Part shown: piece after piece, positions 11,638 through 21,901 of the stretch | Layout: each line of letters opens with the position of its first letter | How positions within the stretch are numbered: the stretch's first letter is position 1 | Assembly: GCF_001591165.1 (NCBI RefSeq) | Contig: NZ_BCUG01000017.1 | Span: 1 to 64,000, forward strand | Source of the DNA: Thauera butanivorans NBRC 103042 | GTDB taxonomy: Bacteria > Pseudomonadota > Gammaproteobacteria > Burkholderiales > Rhodocyclaceae | DNA length: 64,000 nucleotides | Reading direction: 5' to 3' | Translations under genes and position numbers: made by a program | The notes under the pieces: model-generated | What the model was told of the DNA's origin: nothing | The model's database searches: none | What the model saw: the letters and a program-made list of their open reading frames with translations, nothing else

Positions 11638-12576
11638 TCAACAGGACATCGGCCCGGCCAGCCGCGGCCGGCCCCGCTGGTGCGCCCTGGCGGCGAAGGC
11701 TTCGCAGCGTTCGATGAACTCGCGTGTGCTCTTGGGCATCGGCACGCGTGCGCGGGTGATGTAGGTGACGAGATCGCGGCCCTGCAGCAGCAGGCTGCGT
11801 CCGTCGGTGGCCAGTTGCCGCTCGGCAGCGCTGATGCCGTGCGACAGCCGTGGCGAGAAGGCGGTGAGTTCCTCGGAGGCGACGACGAAGTCCGCCCACA
11901 CGTCGAAGATGTCCGGGTCGGTACGAAGCGTCTCGCACTTGATCTTGGCGGCGTCGGCGAAGCGGGTGATGGCGGGCAGGATGCCTTCGTACAGCGGGGT
12001 GGCGGAAAGGGTGGCCGCCATCGTCTTGGCCAGGAGGTCGATGTCGCGCAGCGTCTGCGCGATCTTGATGACGCGGCTGTCGTAGAAGGCCTCGACCGGA
12101 ATCGAGAAGGCGCGGAAGGGCTCGCCCCACAGTTCGTCGATGCCTTCTTCGCCGCTGCGGTGCAGCACCAGCTTGCCGAGGCTCAGTGCTTCCTGCAGGC
12201 AGAAGCCGCATTCGCGCATCAGCGCGTTGTCGGTCTCGATCTCGATGCCCAGTTCCTGCAGCTCGACCAGCTTGGTGAAGATGTCGGTGGCGCGGTTGAA
12301 CAGCGCGCCGGCGAGCATCGCGCCCTTGACCCGCTTGCGCGCCGGGTCCTGCTCGGCTTCATAGGCCTTGCGGGCATCGTTCAGGCGCTTGCCGGGAATG
12401 TTGATGCCGTGCTCGACGTGGTTGAACAGCCTGCGCGTCAGCGCCTGGATGAGCTGCTTCTTGGTCTTGAGCGAATTGGCCGGCGGATCATAGACCTTGA
12501 TCCAGTAGCCGTCGCAGAAGATGCGGCGGACACCGTCGATGATGGCGATGGTGCCGTTTTCGGTGGGAGCGTTCAT
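11638..12576 (-). CDS. Conserved hypothetical protein, 312 aa
   Basis: I cannot assign a family. The start at MNAPTENGTIAIIDGVRRIF is where coherent protein sequence begins; the open frame further upstream is Arg/Thr/Pro-rich shadow sequence. It appears soluble and alpha-helical, with long Leu/Ala/Glu-rich helices and several cysteines (MRECGFCLQEA). There is no signal peptide or membrane segment. It lies 157 bp downstream of sixA on the same strand and converges with mnmA, ending 12 bp from it. Confidence 0.75.
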   Translation of the reverse strand: MNAPTENGTIAIIDGVRRIFCDGYWIKVYDPPANSLKTKKQLIQALTRRLFNHVEHGINIPGKRLNDARKAYEAEQDPARKRVKGAMLAGALFNRATDIFTKLVELQELGIEIETDNALMRECGFCLQEALSLGKLVLHRSGEEGIDELWGEPFRAFSIPVEAFYDSRVIKIAQTLRDIDLLAKTMAATLSATPLYEGILPAITRFADAAKIKCETLRTDPDIFDVWADFVVASEELTAFSPRLSHGISAAERQLATDGRSLLLQGRDLVTYITRARVPMPKSTREFIERCEAFAARAHQRGRPRLAGPMSC

Positions 12577-12733
12577 GACCAGCCCGACCTTTTGGCTTGC
12601 GGATGGAAAAAACACGGCCTGCCGGGACGGGGGCGTCCGGGCAGGATGCGCAGTCTTGCGCAATGTGCTGCAAAGCACAAGCCTTGTCGCCGTGCGATGT
12701 GCTCGCAAGGGGGGGCCGGTCCCCGGGCAGGTG

Positions 12734-13186
12734 TCAGATGAGGTCGGCCGGGATGACCGCGCGCAGCACGGTCTGGGTCTCGTTCTCGCGCACGCGGTTG
12801 GTGAACCACCACAGCGCGCCTTTCTTGATCGTCCAGTCGGCTTCCTGGCCCGACAGCAGCAAGGCGGCGAGGCGGCCGAGCGCAGGCTGGTGGCCGACGA
12901 CCAGGGCGGCGCCGCTGGAGTCCGGCCAGCCGGTGGCGGCGAGGATGTCGGCGACGTTGCCGTCCGGCCCGAGGCCGTTGACGATCTCGAAGTCGTCGGC
13001 AAAGGCGCTGGCGGTCTGGCGGGTGCGCACGGTCGGGCTCACCAGCACGCGCATGCGCTTGGGGTGGTTCTTCGCCAGCCATGCCGCCATGCGGCGGGCC
13101 TGCTTGTGGCCGCGCTGGGTCAGCTCTCGCGTGTGGTCGGGCGTACCGTCGGCCGCTTCGGCGTGGCGCCAGAGCAGGAGGTCCAT
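12734..13186 (-). CDS. sixA: Phosphohistidine phosphatase, SixA-like
   Basis: This histidine-phosphatase (phosphoglycerate-mutase) fold protein has the catalytic RHAEA motif at residues 7-11, the conserved SPTVRTRQTA arginine region near residue 50 and VVGHQPALG with the second catalytic His near residue 99. E. coli SixA dephosphorylates phosphohistidine on PTS or phosphotransfer proteins. The ATG of MDLLLWRHAEA is chosen because GGAGAAG lies directly upstream; MEKQM four codons earlier is possible. The 150 aa length fits. It is followed by an unknown gene and preceded by the CYTH-CHAD gene, all on one strand. Confidence 0.88.
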   Translation of the reverse strand: MDLLLWRHAEAADGTPDHTRELTQRGHKQARRMAAWLAKNHPKRMRVLVSPTVRTRQTASAFADDFEIVNGLGPDGNVADILAATGWPDSSGAALVVGHQPALGRLAALLLSGQEADWTIKKGALWWFTNRVRENETQTVLRAVIPADLI

Positions 13187-13320
13187 TTGCTTCTCCATCG
13201 GATCGGGGGCCTGCATGATGTCCTCGTTCTGTTGCAGGCCGATGACGCGGCCCGGTGTCACGGAGGCCTGGCGGCGCAGCGTTTCGGCGGCTTCGCGGTC
13301 CGGCAGGCCGTCTGCGCCGC

Positions 13321-14862
13321 CTACCATGGCGTCTTGCCCCACAGCACGGGCTCGGCGGTCTGCAGCACGCCGTGCCGCAAGCCGGCGTAGCGCGGCGCAT
13401 GCCAGCCCAGCACGAAGGCGACGGCGGCCTGCAGCGAGGCGTCGGCCGCGGCCCAGCCGAGCAGACGCGCGCGGGCGATGTCGACGTCCTGCAGGAAACC
13501 CAGCATGCCCAGCGCGTCGACCAGGCTCGTGCGGTAGCGTGCGGCGGCCTTGGCGGGGAGCAGGGGGGCGAAGAACTCGATGCCGTAGCGCAGTTGCTTG
13601 AGGCCGATGCGCAGCATGTGTAGCTGGGTGGGTTCGAGCGTCGATGCTGCTTCGAACTGGCGGCGTGCCCGCTTGCGCAGGCGCGCCAGGCGCAGGCGGA
13701 CGAAGGTTCGCAGGTCGGCGGCGTCGACCAGGTTGTTGCCCTGCAGCCGCAGCAGTCCGGCGCTGAGTTCGAGCAGCAGGCGGCCCTGCGTGGCCATGTC
13801 GAGTGCCTGTTCCGCCGCCTGGTAGGCCGTGTCGCGGGCCTGCGCGGCGGTCTGCATCAGCCTGGCCATCGATACCTCGTCGGCCAGGCCTTCCGGCGTG
13901 ACCGGTGCGAGCAGTTCGCCATGGAGGACGTCGAGGTCGCGCGCATCGCCGAAGCGCCTGGCATTGTCGCGCAGACGGGCGTTCCACTGTCCGGCGAATT
14001 CGGCCGGCAGGGCCGGAGCGAACAGCTTCAGCAGCGCACGCAAGCGGCGCTGGGCGACGCGGAGCTGGTGGATGAAGTCGGCGTGGGCGGTGTCCGCAGC
14101 GCCGGCCGCGCCGGCATCCGGCAGCAGGGCCGCGGCATTGGCCTGCCATTGGCGCACGCAGCCGAAAGCCAGGCGGCGGAAGGCGTCGACCACGTTGTCG
14201 CCGGGCCGGAGGTCGGAAGCCTCGGCCCGTGCCGCGCCGGGCGGCGTACCGAGGAACAGGCGGTAGCCGCGCTCGGCCTTGGAAACGTCGGCGGGCATCA
14301 GCGGCAGGGCCTGCGCCAGTTCGCAGGCCAGCGCGAACAGATCCTCGGCCTGGCCGTGCTCCAGTTCCAGCTCCAGTTCGCAGATCGGCGCTTGGCGTTC
14401 GATGCCTTCGGGCGTCGTCACCCGGACTTCGCCGGTGTCGATCATCAGCAGGATGCTCGTATCGTCACGCGGACTCAGGCGGCGCGTCTCGCGGCGGAAG
14501 CGGGTGGTGAACACCGGCACCAGCGCGCCGGCATGGCGGTTCAGCAGTTTCGCGGCGTCCGGAGCATCGACCTGCGAGAAGTCGAAGCTGCCCGAGTAGG
14601 GCTGCTCCCATTCGGGGCGCTGCGACAGGCCGCCGCTCGACACCGCGGCGCATTTCACCGTCTGCAGCCAGTCGCGGCCCTGGCGGCGGGTGCGCACGGC
14701 CACCTTGTGCGCCTTGAGCTGCAGCCGCGGGGTGTCGTAGTAGGTGTTGTCCAGGGTCACGGTGTTGCCGAGCTTCTCCGCGCCGGCGACCAGCGGATGG
14801 CGGCGCAGCGCGGCAAGCGCGCGCTTCGGCAAGGCAAGTTTCAGCTCGATTTCCTGGCTCAT
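13321..14862 (-). CDS. CYTH-CHAD domain inorganic triphosphatase (YgiF-like)
   Basis: The N-terminal CYTH domain (about residues 1-200) starts with the family's EIELKLAL (ExExK) metal/triphosphate motif at residues 4-11 and hydrolyses inorganic tripolyphosphate in the E. coli homologue YgiF. The C-terminal CHAD domain (about 240-510) has paired helices with conserved His/Arg (DFIHQLRVAQRRLRALLK; LHMLRIGLKQLRYGIEFF), known to bind polyphosphate. The start at MSQEIELKL gives 513 aa. It lies 93 bp downstream of glnE on the same strand; in E. coli ygiF and glnE are also neighbours, though in the opposite order. Confidence 0.93.
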   Translation of the reverse strand: MSQEIELKLALPKRALAALRRHPLVAGAEKLGNTVTLDNTYYDTPRLQLKAHKVAVRTRRQGRDWLQTVKCAAVSSGGLSQRPEWEQPYSGSFDFSQVDAPDAAKLLNRHAGALVPVFTTRFRRETRRLSPRDDTSILLMIDTGEVRVTTPEGIERQAPICELELELEHGQAEDLFALACELAQALPLMPADVSKAERGYRLFLGTPPGAARAEASDLRPGDNVVDAFRRLAFGCVRQWQANAAALLPDAGAAGAADTAHADFIHQLRVAQRRLRALLKLFAPALPAEFAGQWNARLRDNARRFGDARDLDVLHGELLAPVTPEGLADEVSMARLMQTAAQARDTAYQAAEQALDMATQGRLLLELSAGLLRLQGNNLVDAADLRTFVRLRLARLRKRARRQFEAASTLEPTQLHMLRIGLKQLRYGIEFFAPLLPAKAAARYRTSLVDALGMLGFLQDVDIARARLLGWAAADASLQAAVAFVLGWHAPRYAGLRHGVLQTAEPVLWGKTPW

Positions 14863-14955
14863 GGTGTTTTGTTCGGATGCAGACGTCCGGATTCTAGTCA
14901 TCCGCCCGGAGGGCGTCATGCATGCTTCGATGACGTTTATGTTTCAAGTCGCCTG

Positions 14956-17661
14956 TCATTCGCCGAAGACGTGCCGCCACAGCGCGACGACCGGCGCGCG
15001 CGCGGCTTCGGCTTCGCCGGGCGGGACGCGCGAGGGCAGTTCGTTGAGCCGCTGGCGGTGCTGCAGGCGGCGCAGTTCGCGATAGCTGTCGGCGCAGGCG
15101 GCGGCGAGTTCGGCCAGGATCAGGCCGAGTTCGCCGGCGATGCGCAGCAGCGCGATGTTGCCGAGGTTGCCGGTGAGCCGGGGGTGGGCGTGGGAATGGC
15201 CCAGCACCAGGTACTGGATCAGGAACTCGACGTCGATCAGGCCGCCGCGGTCGTGCTTGAGGTCGAAGCGTTCGGGGTCCTTGCCGGCGTGGGCGTCGCG
15301 CATCTTGTGGCGCATCGCCAGCACTTCGGCGCGCAGCGTGTCGAGCTCGCGCGGCAGGCGCAGCACCTCGTCGCGGATGCGTTCGAAGGCGTCGCCGATG
15401 CGGCGGTCGCCGGCGGAGAAGCGGGCGCGGGTCAGCGCCTGGTGTTCCCACACCCAGGCCGATTCGAGCTGGTACTTGCGGAAGGATTCGAGCGACACCG
15501 CGATCATGCCGGCTTCGCCGTTGGGGCGCAGGCGCAGGTCGGTTTCGAACAGCAGGCCCGCGGCGGTCCGGCTCGACAGCCAGGTGTTGGTGCGCTGGGC
15601 GAGCCGGGTGTAGACCTCGGCGGCCTCGGGCGCGTCGTCGTCGTAGAGGAAGATGATGTCGAGGTCGGAGGCGTAGCCCAGTTCCTTGCCGCCGAGCTTG
15701 CCGTAGCTGATGACGGCGAAGGCCGGCTGCTCGCGATGGCGGATCTTGATCCGGCTCCAGCAGCGCGGCAGCGTCAGGTCGAGCATGATGTCGGCCAGTT
15801 CGGAGAGGTGGTCGGCGAGCTTTTCCACCGTCAGCAGGCCGGCGATGTCCTGTGTCAGCAGGCGGAAGACCTGGGCGTGGTGCTGTTCGCGCATCACGTC
15901 CATCTGCCGCTCCATGTCGGGTTCCAGCGCTTCCAGTTCGGCATCCAGGCTGGCACGGAAGGCCTGCCAGTCCGGCGTCGCTTCCAGGCTGTGGGTGTCG
16001 AGCATTTCGTCGAGCAGGATGGGGTGGCGCGTCAGGTACTGCGCGGCCCAGCGCGATGCGCTCATCAGGTCGGCGACGCGGCGCAGCGCCTGCGGGTATT
16101 GCTGCAGCAGTGCGAGGTAGGCGCCGCGGCGGCCGATGGCTTCCATCAGGTCGAGGCAGCGGGCGAGCGTGTCGTCCGGCCCGGAGGTGGCCGCGGCCGC
16201 TTCGAGGATGCGCGGGATCAGCGCGTCGAAGCGGCTCTTGATGTTGTTCGGCAACTGGCGGTAGCGCGGGCTGGCGTGGATCGAGGCCAGGCGTTCGGCG
16301 GCTTCGCGCGGCCGGCGATAGCCCAGTTCGCCCAGTTCCGGGGCGACGCCGTCCACATCCTCGGCGCCGGCCCAGGTGGCGTCCAGGCTGTGGTCCTCGT
16401 CGGAAGGATCGCCGAACACGCTGTCGAAATGCCGGCTGACCGCTGCGCGGTGGGCGTCGAGCGCCGTCAGCAGGGCCCCATGGTCGGCGAAGCCCATCGC
16501 CTGCGCGATCAGCGCCTGGTCGTCCTCGCTGGCGGGCAGGTCGTGGGTCTGGGCGTCGTCGAGGTATTGCAGGCGGTGCTCCAGCCGGCGCAGGAAGACG
16601 TAGGCGGCCGTCAGCTCGGCCACCGTTTCGGCCGCCAGGATGCCGCGTTCGGCGAGTTGCGCGAGCACGCCCAGCGTCGGGCGGATCTGCAGCGCGGTGT
16701 CGCGACCGCCGCGGATGAGCTGGAACACCTGGGCGATGAACTCGATCTCGCGGATGCCGCCGGGGCCGAGCTTGACGTTGTTGGCGCGGTCGCGGCGGGC
16801 GACTTCGCGCCGGATCTGCGCGTGCAGCTCGCGCATGGCGTTGATGGCGCCGAAGTCGAGGTATTTGCGGAACACGAAGGGGCGGGCGATGCCGCCCAGC
16901 TCGGTCCAGCGCTCGCCCAGCATCACCCGCGCCTTGATCCAGGCGTAGCGCTCCCATTCGCGCCCCTGGGTGACGAAGTAGTTCTCCAGCATGTCGAAGC
17001 TGCACACCAGCGGGCCCGAGTCGCCGTTGGGGCGCAGCCGCATGTCGACACGGAAGACCTGGCCGTGTTCGGTGATCTCGGCCAGCGCCCTGATCAACTG
17101 CTTGCCCAGGCGCTCGAAGAACTCGTAGTTGCTGATTACCTTGTTGCCGCCGGTGTCGCCGTCCTCGGGGTAGATGAAGATCAGGTCGATGTCGGAGGAC
17201 ACGTTCAGTTCGCGGCCGCCGAGCTTGCCCATGCCGATCACCAGCAGTTCCTGCTCCCAGCCGGTGGGCGACAGCGGCCGGCCGTAGCGTTCGACCAGCG
17301 CGGCGCGCAGCACGTCGTGGGCGTGGCGCACGGCGACTTCGGCCAGCGTCGTCATGGTTTCGGTGACTTCGGCCAGCGGCGCGCCGCAGCACAGGTCGCG
17401 CACGATCAGGTGGCACAGCACCCAGCTGCGGAGCTGGCGCAGGGCGGGGCGCAGCGCGCTGTCCGGATCGCCGAAGCCCGCTTCGCGGGCGGCGATGAAG
17501 GCTTCCATGCGGCGTGCGTCGATCGGGCCGCCGATGCTGGCTGCCAGCGCCTCGCCCAGCCAGGGCTGGCAGTCCAGCATGCGGCTCAGGTAGCGGGAGA
17601 AGCGGCGGGCGTCGTGCACCGCCTGTGGCAGTGCCGGCTGGGCGTCGGGGGAGGCGGACAT
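14956..17661 (-). CDS. glnE: Bifunctional glutamine synthetase adenylyltransferase/deadenylylase
   Basis: GlnE adds and removes AMP on glutamine synthetase in response to PII and glutamine. Two nucleotidyltransferase domains are evident. The N-terminal deadenylylase has GMGKLGGRELNVSSDIDLIF near residue 150, and the C-terminal adenylylase has SYGKLGGKELGYASDLDIIF near residue 665. The start at MSASPDAQPALPQ gives 901 aa; E. coli GlnE is 946. An in-frame extension runs upstream but is Arg/Pro-rich and overlaps the promoter region of the divergent yhdP-like gene. Confidence 0.96.
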   Translation of the reverse strand: MSASPDAQPALPQAVHDARRFSRYLSRMLDCQPWLGEALAASIGGPIDARRMEAFIAAREAGFGDPDSALRPALRQLRSWVLCHLIVRDLCCGAPLAEVTETMTTLAEVAVRHAHDVLRAALVERYGRPLSPTGWEQELLVIGMGKLGGRELNVSSDIDLIFIYPEDGDTGGNKVISNYEFFERLGKQLIRALAEITEHGQVFRVDMRLRPNGDSGPLVCSFDMLENYFVTQGREWERYAWIKARVMLGERWTELGGIARPFVFRKYLDFGAINAMRELHAQIRREVARRDRANNVKLGPGGIREIEFIAQVFQLIRGGRDTALQIRPTLGVLAQLAERGILAAETVAELTAAYVFLRRLEHRLQYLDDAQTHDLPASEDDQALIAQAMGFADHGALLTALDAHRAAVSRHFDSVFGDPSDEDHSLDATWAGAEDVDGVAPELGELGYRRPREAAERLASIHASPRYRQLPNNIKSRFDALIPRILEAAAATSGPDDTLARCLDLMEAIGRRGAYLALLQQYPQALRRVADLMSASRWAAQYLTRHPILLDEMLDTHSLEATPDWQAFRASLDAELEALEPDMERQMDVMREQHHAQVFRLLTQDIAGLLTVEKLADHLSELADIMLDLTLPRCWSRIKIRHREQPAFAVISYGKLGGKELGYASDLDIIFLYDDDAPEAAEVYTRLAQRTNTWLSSRTAAGLLFETDLRLRPNGEAGMIAVSLESFRKYQLESAWVWEHQALTRARFSAGDRRIGDAFERIRDEVLRLPRELDTLRAEVLAMRHKMRDAHAGKDPERFDLKHDRGGLIDVEFLIQYLVLGHSHAHPRLTGNLGNIALLRIAGELGLILAELAAACADSYRELRRLQHRQRLNELPSRVPPGEAEAARAPVVALWRHVFGE

Positions 17662-17878
17662 GGCGGTTCCGGTGCCTTGGTCTGATCGTTGATAGAATGT
17701 CGGCCCCGCGGCGAATGGCGCTGGCGGGCGCCGGCTGCGCGGGCATGCGTAGTGTATCCGGGCGCCGCCGTCTCCGTGCGTGCCGGCGGGTGCCCGGGAG
17801 CGGGGCTGCGCGTGATCCTGCGTGCTGCGGCCGTCCGTTCTTCCCGAATTTCGGCTCGGCAAGCCGTTGCGATGCTGC

Positions 17879-20800
17879 ATGAATCCGCTTTCCGAACCCC
17901 TTCCCGAATCGCCCGCGCCGGAGTCGCCTGCGGCGCGGCGCGCCCGGCGTTCGCGCGCGGTGCTGGGCCGGATCGGCAAGGTGCTGGTATTGGGCTGGAT
18001 CGTCGTCGCCAGCGCGATGCTGTTGCTGAGGCATGTGGTGCTGCCCGCGGTCGGCGAGTTCCACAGCGAGATCGCCGGCATCGCCGGGCGTTCGCTCGGC
18101 CTGCCGGTGGCGATCGAGGCGATCGACGGCGACTGGGCCGGCTGGCGTCCGCGCCTGGTGCTGCAGCGTGTCACCCTGTCGGATGCCGAGGGCCGGCCGG
18201 CCCTGCATCTGCCCCGGGTCGACGCCACGCTCGCGTGGACCTCCCTGCTGCGCGGACAGGCGCATTTCCACCGGCTGGAGATCACGGCGCCGGAGCTGAG
18301 GCTGCGGCGCGATGCGGATGGGCGGGTGTTCGTCGCCGGCCTGCCGGTGGCGGACGGCGGCGGCGATGGCGGCGGGCTGGACTGGCTGCTGGCGCAGCGC
18401 CAGATCGTGATCCACGATGCCGTGCTGCGCTGGGATGATCGCCTGCGGGCGGCGCCGGAACTGGTGCTGGAAAACGTCGAGCTGCGCCTCGACCAGCGCT
18501 TCGGCCAGCGCCGTTTCGCGCTGCGTGCCCAGCCGCCGCAGGCGCTGGCGTCGACGCTGGACGTGCGCGGCGAACTGCAGCGCCTCGATGCCGATGCGCC
18601 GCTTTCGCTGGCCTCGGCCGGGCGGCTCTACGTTTCGCTCGACCGCGCCGACCTGGGGGGCTGGCAGCCGTGGCTGGATTATCCGCTGCCGCTGCAGGGC
18701 AACGGCGGCGTGCGCGCGTGGCTGGAGTCGCGGCAGGAGGGGCGCTTCGCATTGCCGAGCGGCCTGGGTCTCGGCCAGGCGGCCGGGCGCGGCTGGGCAG
18801 TGACGGCGGATCTGGCGCTGGACGGGGTGCGCACGCAACTCGGCAGCGGCTTGCCCGAGCTGCTGCTGGAACGCCTGGACGGGCGCCTGAGCGTCGAGCG
18901 CGTGGCCGACGAGTACCGCCTGAGCACACAGGGCCTGGCGCTGCGTACCGCCGATGGGCTGGCGCTGCCGCCGACCGATCTCGAACTGCAGTTCAGGGGC
19001 GAGGCGTCCGGCGAGCAGGGCGGGCGGCTGGCGGCCAACCGGCTCGATTTCGATACCCTGGCCCGCCTGGCCGCGTTCCTGCCGCTCGATGAGGCCGTGC
19101 GGGGCCGGCTCGCCGCGTTCGCGCCGCAGGGCCGGCTGGAGGCCTTGAGCTGGCGCTGGGACGGGGCACCGGCCGCGCCGCGGGCCTGGGCCGCGGCGGC
19201 ACGCTTTGCCGGGCTGGGACTGCTGGCGGGAGAGGGCATGCCGGGCCTCGGCGGCCTGAGCGGCATGTTCGACGGCGACGAGCAGGGCGGTCGCTACCGG
19301 CTCGACAGCCGCGACGCCCACCTCGACCTGCCGGAGGTGTTCGAGTCCGGGCGCCTGCGGTTCGATCTGCTGCGTGCCGAGGGCGGCTGGCAGCGGCGTG
19401 GCGGGCGGCTCGAGATCACCCTCGATAGCGCCCAGTTCGACAACGCGGATGCGGCCGGCAATGCTTCCGGCGTCTACCGGCCGCAGGCCGGCAGCGCGGG
19501 GGAGATCGACCTGCAGGCCCGGCTGACGCGCGCCGAGGGCCGTGCGGTGTGGCGCTATCTGCCGCGCGTGGTGGGGAAGGAGACGCATGACTGGGTGCGT
19601 GATGCGATCCGCCGCGCCGACGTGCCGGAAGCCAGCTTGCGGCTGCGCGGCGCGCTCGACGATTTCCCGTTCCGCGACGGCAATGGCGAGTTTCGCGTTG
19701 CGATCCGGGTGGTCGATGGCGTGCTCGACTACGCCGATGGCTGGCCGCCGATCGAAGGCATCTTCGGCGAAGTGCGTTTCATCGGGCCGGGAATGCGTAT
19801 CGAGGCACCGCGTGGCCGCATCTTCGGCGTGGCGCTGAGCGAAGTCGTCGTCGACATGCCCGAGCTGGACACGGCGCTCTCCGATCTGATGACCATCACC
19901 GGCAAGGCCGCCGGACCGACTGCCGAGTTCCTGCGTTTCGTCTCTCAGAGCCCGGTGTCGGCCCGCATCGGCGGCTTCACCGACGGCATGCGCGCCGAGG
20001 GCAGGGGGACGCTCGACCTGCGCCTGGAGATGCCGCTGGAGAAGGTCGATGAGAGCAGGGTCGCCGGCGAATACCGCTTCGGCGCCAACCGGCTGTGGCT
20101 GGTCGAAGGACTGCCGGTGCTCGAAGGCGCGGCGGGCCGGCTGCGCTTCACCGAGGACAGCCTGGCGATGCCCGAAGGGCGGGCGCAGTTCCTCGGCGCG
20201 CCCGCCCGCATCACGGCGCGCACGCTGGACGACGGCACCGTCCGCTTCGATGCCAGCGGCGTGGCGAGCGCCGCGGCGCTGGCGGCGGCCGGGAAGCTGC
20301 CGCTGGCGCATCTGTCGGGCAGCACGGCATGGAAGGCGCAGGTCGGTGTCGGCACTGGCGGCCTGCATGTGGGCGTGGAGTCGGACCTGACCGGGCTGGC
20401 GTCGAGCCTGCCTGCGCCCCTGAACAAGAACGCGGGCGAAAGCTGGCCCCTGAATGTCCGCTTCGATGCGCCGGGCGGAGCCGCGCCCCGGCGCTTGAAG
20501 CTGGAACTGGCGGAAGAAAGCGGCATGCCGCTGCGGGCCGAACTGCTCTGGCCGGCCGACGGGCCGATGCGCGGTGGCCTGGCGCTGAATGCCGCACGGA
20601 CCGCCGTCCCGCGGCTGGCCGAGCGTGGCTTGCGGGTGGAGGGGCGTTTCGACGTGCTCGATGCCGACGCCTGGCGCAGGGTTTTCGATGGCGAAGCCGG
20701 CGGCGGCGATGGAACGGGGGAACTGCCCCTGTCGCTGGCCGACCTGTCGCTGCAGATCGGCCGCCTGCAGATTTTCGGCCAGACGCTGAGCGGCTTTGCC

Positions 20801-21829
20801 CTGCACAGCGTCAGCGATGCGGGGGGCTGGAAGGCCCGCATCGACAGCGACCGCGCCGTGGGCGAGTTCGACTGGCGCGACAGCGGCCCCGGCGCCCTGC
20901 GCGCACGCTTCGAGCGGCTGAGCATCGGCCAGGCGCGGGAAACGGAGGACGGCGGCGCCAGCGAGGCGACTGCCGCGAATGTGGAGACGGGGACGCCGCC
21001 GCGCCGGCTGCCGGCGCTCGACGTGGTCGCCGAGCAGTTCATGCTGGGCGGCAGGGATCTCGGCCGGCTCGAAGTGTCCGCGCGCAACCGCGCCGGGGTA
21101 TGGCAGCTCGAGCGTCTCGGGCTGCGCAATGCGGACGGGCAACTGGACGGCAGTGGCGAATGGCGTACCACGGGCCAGCCGTCCACCCGCCTCGACTTCG
21201 AACTGCGGGTGGAGGACATCGGCCGCTTCTCGCAGCGGCTCGGCTACGACGACGTGGTGCGGGGCGGCAAGGCCACGCTGGGCGGACAACTGCGCTGGCA
21301 GGGCGCGCCGACCCGCATCCACTATCCGACGCTGGCCGGCCGCATGGAGCTGGCGGCGGAGGCGGGCCAGTTCAACAAGCTCGAACCCGGTGTCGGCCGC
21401 CTGCTGGGCATTCTCAGCCTGCAGGCCTTGCCGCGCCGGATCACGCTCGATTTCCGCGACGTGTTCTCGGCAGGATTCGCCTTCGATGGCATTTCCGGTA
21501 GCATCGACGTGGCCGATGGCGTGATGCGCACCGACGATCTCGAGATTCGCGGACCGGCGGCACGCGTGCGCATGCGGGGTTCGGCCGATGTCGAGGCCGA
21601 GACCCAGGACCTGCGCGTGGCGGTGCAGCCCACGCTGTCGGAATCGGTTGCGATCGGCGCCGCCGCGGGTCTGCTGAACCCGGTTGCGGGCGTGGTGACC
21701 TATCTGGCGCAGAAGGCGCTCAGCGACCCGATCGAAAGACTCTTTGCCTATGAATATGAAATCACCGGCACCTGGGCCGATCCCGCCGTCCGGCGCCTCG
21801 GCGCCGCGCAGCCGGCGCCGGCCGAATGA
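17879..21829 (+). CDS. YhdP/AsmA-like inner-membrane protein, 1316 aa
   Basis: This very large protein has one N-terminal transmembrane helix (GKVLVLGWIVVASAMLLL, about residues 33-50) and a long periplasmic body of beta-rich repeats, as in YhdP (TIGR02099, AsmA-like). These proteins are thought to form bridges carrying phospholipid to the outer membrane. The C-terminus has the typical AsmA-like close (GLLNPVAGVVTYLAQKALSDPIERLFAYEYEITG). The start at MNPLSEPLPESPAPE is chosen; 19 in-frame upstream codons are unconvincing. It is divergent from glnE and heads a run with the amidase and tldD. In enterobacteria yhdP also sits close to tldD, which supports the call. Confidence 0.93.
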   Translation: MNPLSEPLPESPAPESPAARRARRSRAVLGRIGKVLVLGWIVVASAMLLLRHVVLPAVGEFHSEIAGIAGRSLGLPVAIEAIDGDWAGWRPRLVLQRVTLSDAEGRPALHLPRVDATLAWTSLLRGQAHFHRLEITAPELRLRRDADGRVFVAGLPVADGGGDGGGLDWLLAQRQIVIHDAVLRWDDRLRAAPELVLENVELRLDQRFGQRRFALRAQPPQALASTLDVRGELQRLDADAPLSLASAGRLYVSLDRADLGGWQPWLDYPLPLQGNGGVRAWLESRQEGRFALPSGLGLGQAAGRGWAVTADLALDGVRTQLGSGLPELLLERLDGRLSVERVADEYRLSTQGLALRTADGLALPPTDLELQFRGEASGEQGGRLAANRLDFDTLARLAAFLPLDEAVRGRLAAFAPQGRLEALSWRWDGAPAAPRAWAAAARFAGLGLLAGEGMPGLGGLSGMFDGDEQGGRYRLDSRDAHLDLPEVFESGRLRFDLLRAEGGWQRRGGRLEITLDSAQFDNADAAGNASGVYRPQAGSAGEIDLQARLTRAEGRAVWRYLPRVVGKETHDWVRDAIRRADVPEASLRLRGALDDFPFRDGNGEFRVAIRVVDGVLDYADGWPPIEGIFGEVRFIGPGMRIEAPRGRIFGVALSEVVVDMPELDTALSDLMTITGKAAGPTAEFLRFVSQSPVSARIGGFTDGMRAEGRGTLDLRLEMPLEKVDESRVAGEYRFGANRLWLVEGLPVLEGAAGRLRFTEDSLAMPEGRAQFLGAPARITARTLDDGTVRFDASGVASAAALAAAGKLPLAHLSGSTAWKAQVGVGTGGLHVGVESDLTGLASSLPAPLNKNAGESWPLNVRFDAPGGAAPRRLKLELAEESGMPLRAELLWPADGPMRGGLALNAARTAVPRLAERGLRVEGRFDVLDADAWRRVFDGEAGGGDGTGELPLSLADLSLQIGRLQIFGQTLSGFALHSVSDAGGWKARIDSDRAVGEFDWRDSGPGALRARFERLSIGQARETEDGGASEATAANVETGTPPRRLPALDVVAEQFMLGGRDLGRLEVSARNRAGVWQLERLGLRNADGQLDGSGEWRTTGQPSTRLDFELRVEDIGRFSQRLGYDDVVRGGKATLGGQLRWQGAPTRIHYPTLAGRMELAAEAGQFNKLEPGVGRLLGILSLQALPRRITLDFRDVFSAGFAFDGISGSIDVADGVMRTDDLEIRGPAARVRMRGSADVEAETQDLRVAVQPTLSESVAIGAAAGLLNPVAGVVTYLAQKALSDPIERLFAYEYEITGTWADPAVRRLGAAQPAPAE

Positions 21830-21901
21830 AATGCCGGACGGCCCGTCCGCGATCTGCCGCCCTTTCCAGCCTTGACCCCACCCGAGATTGCCAGGCACTG
21901 C

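Noticed and set aside
13921-17685. A 1,254-codon plus-strand open frame across CYTH-CHAD and glnE
   Set aside because: Antisense shadow of two well-supported genes, with Gly/Ala/Val/Gln-rich composition and no domain.
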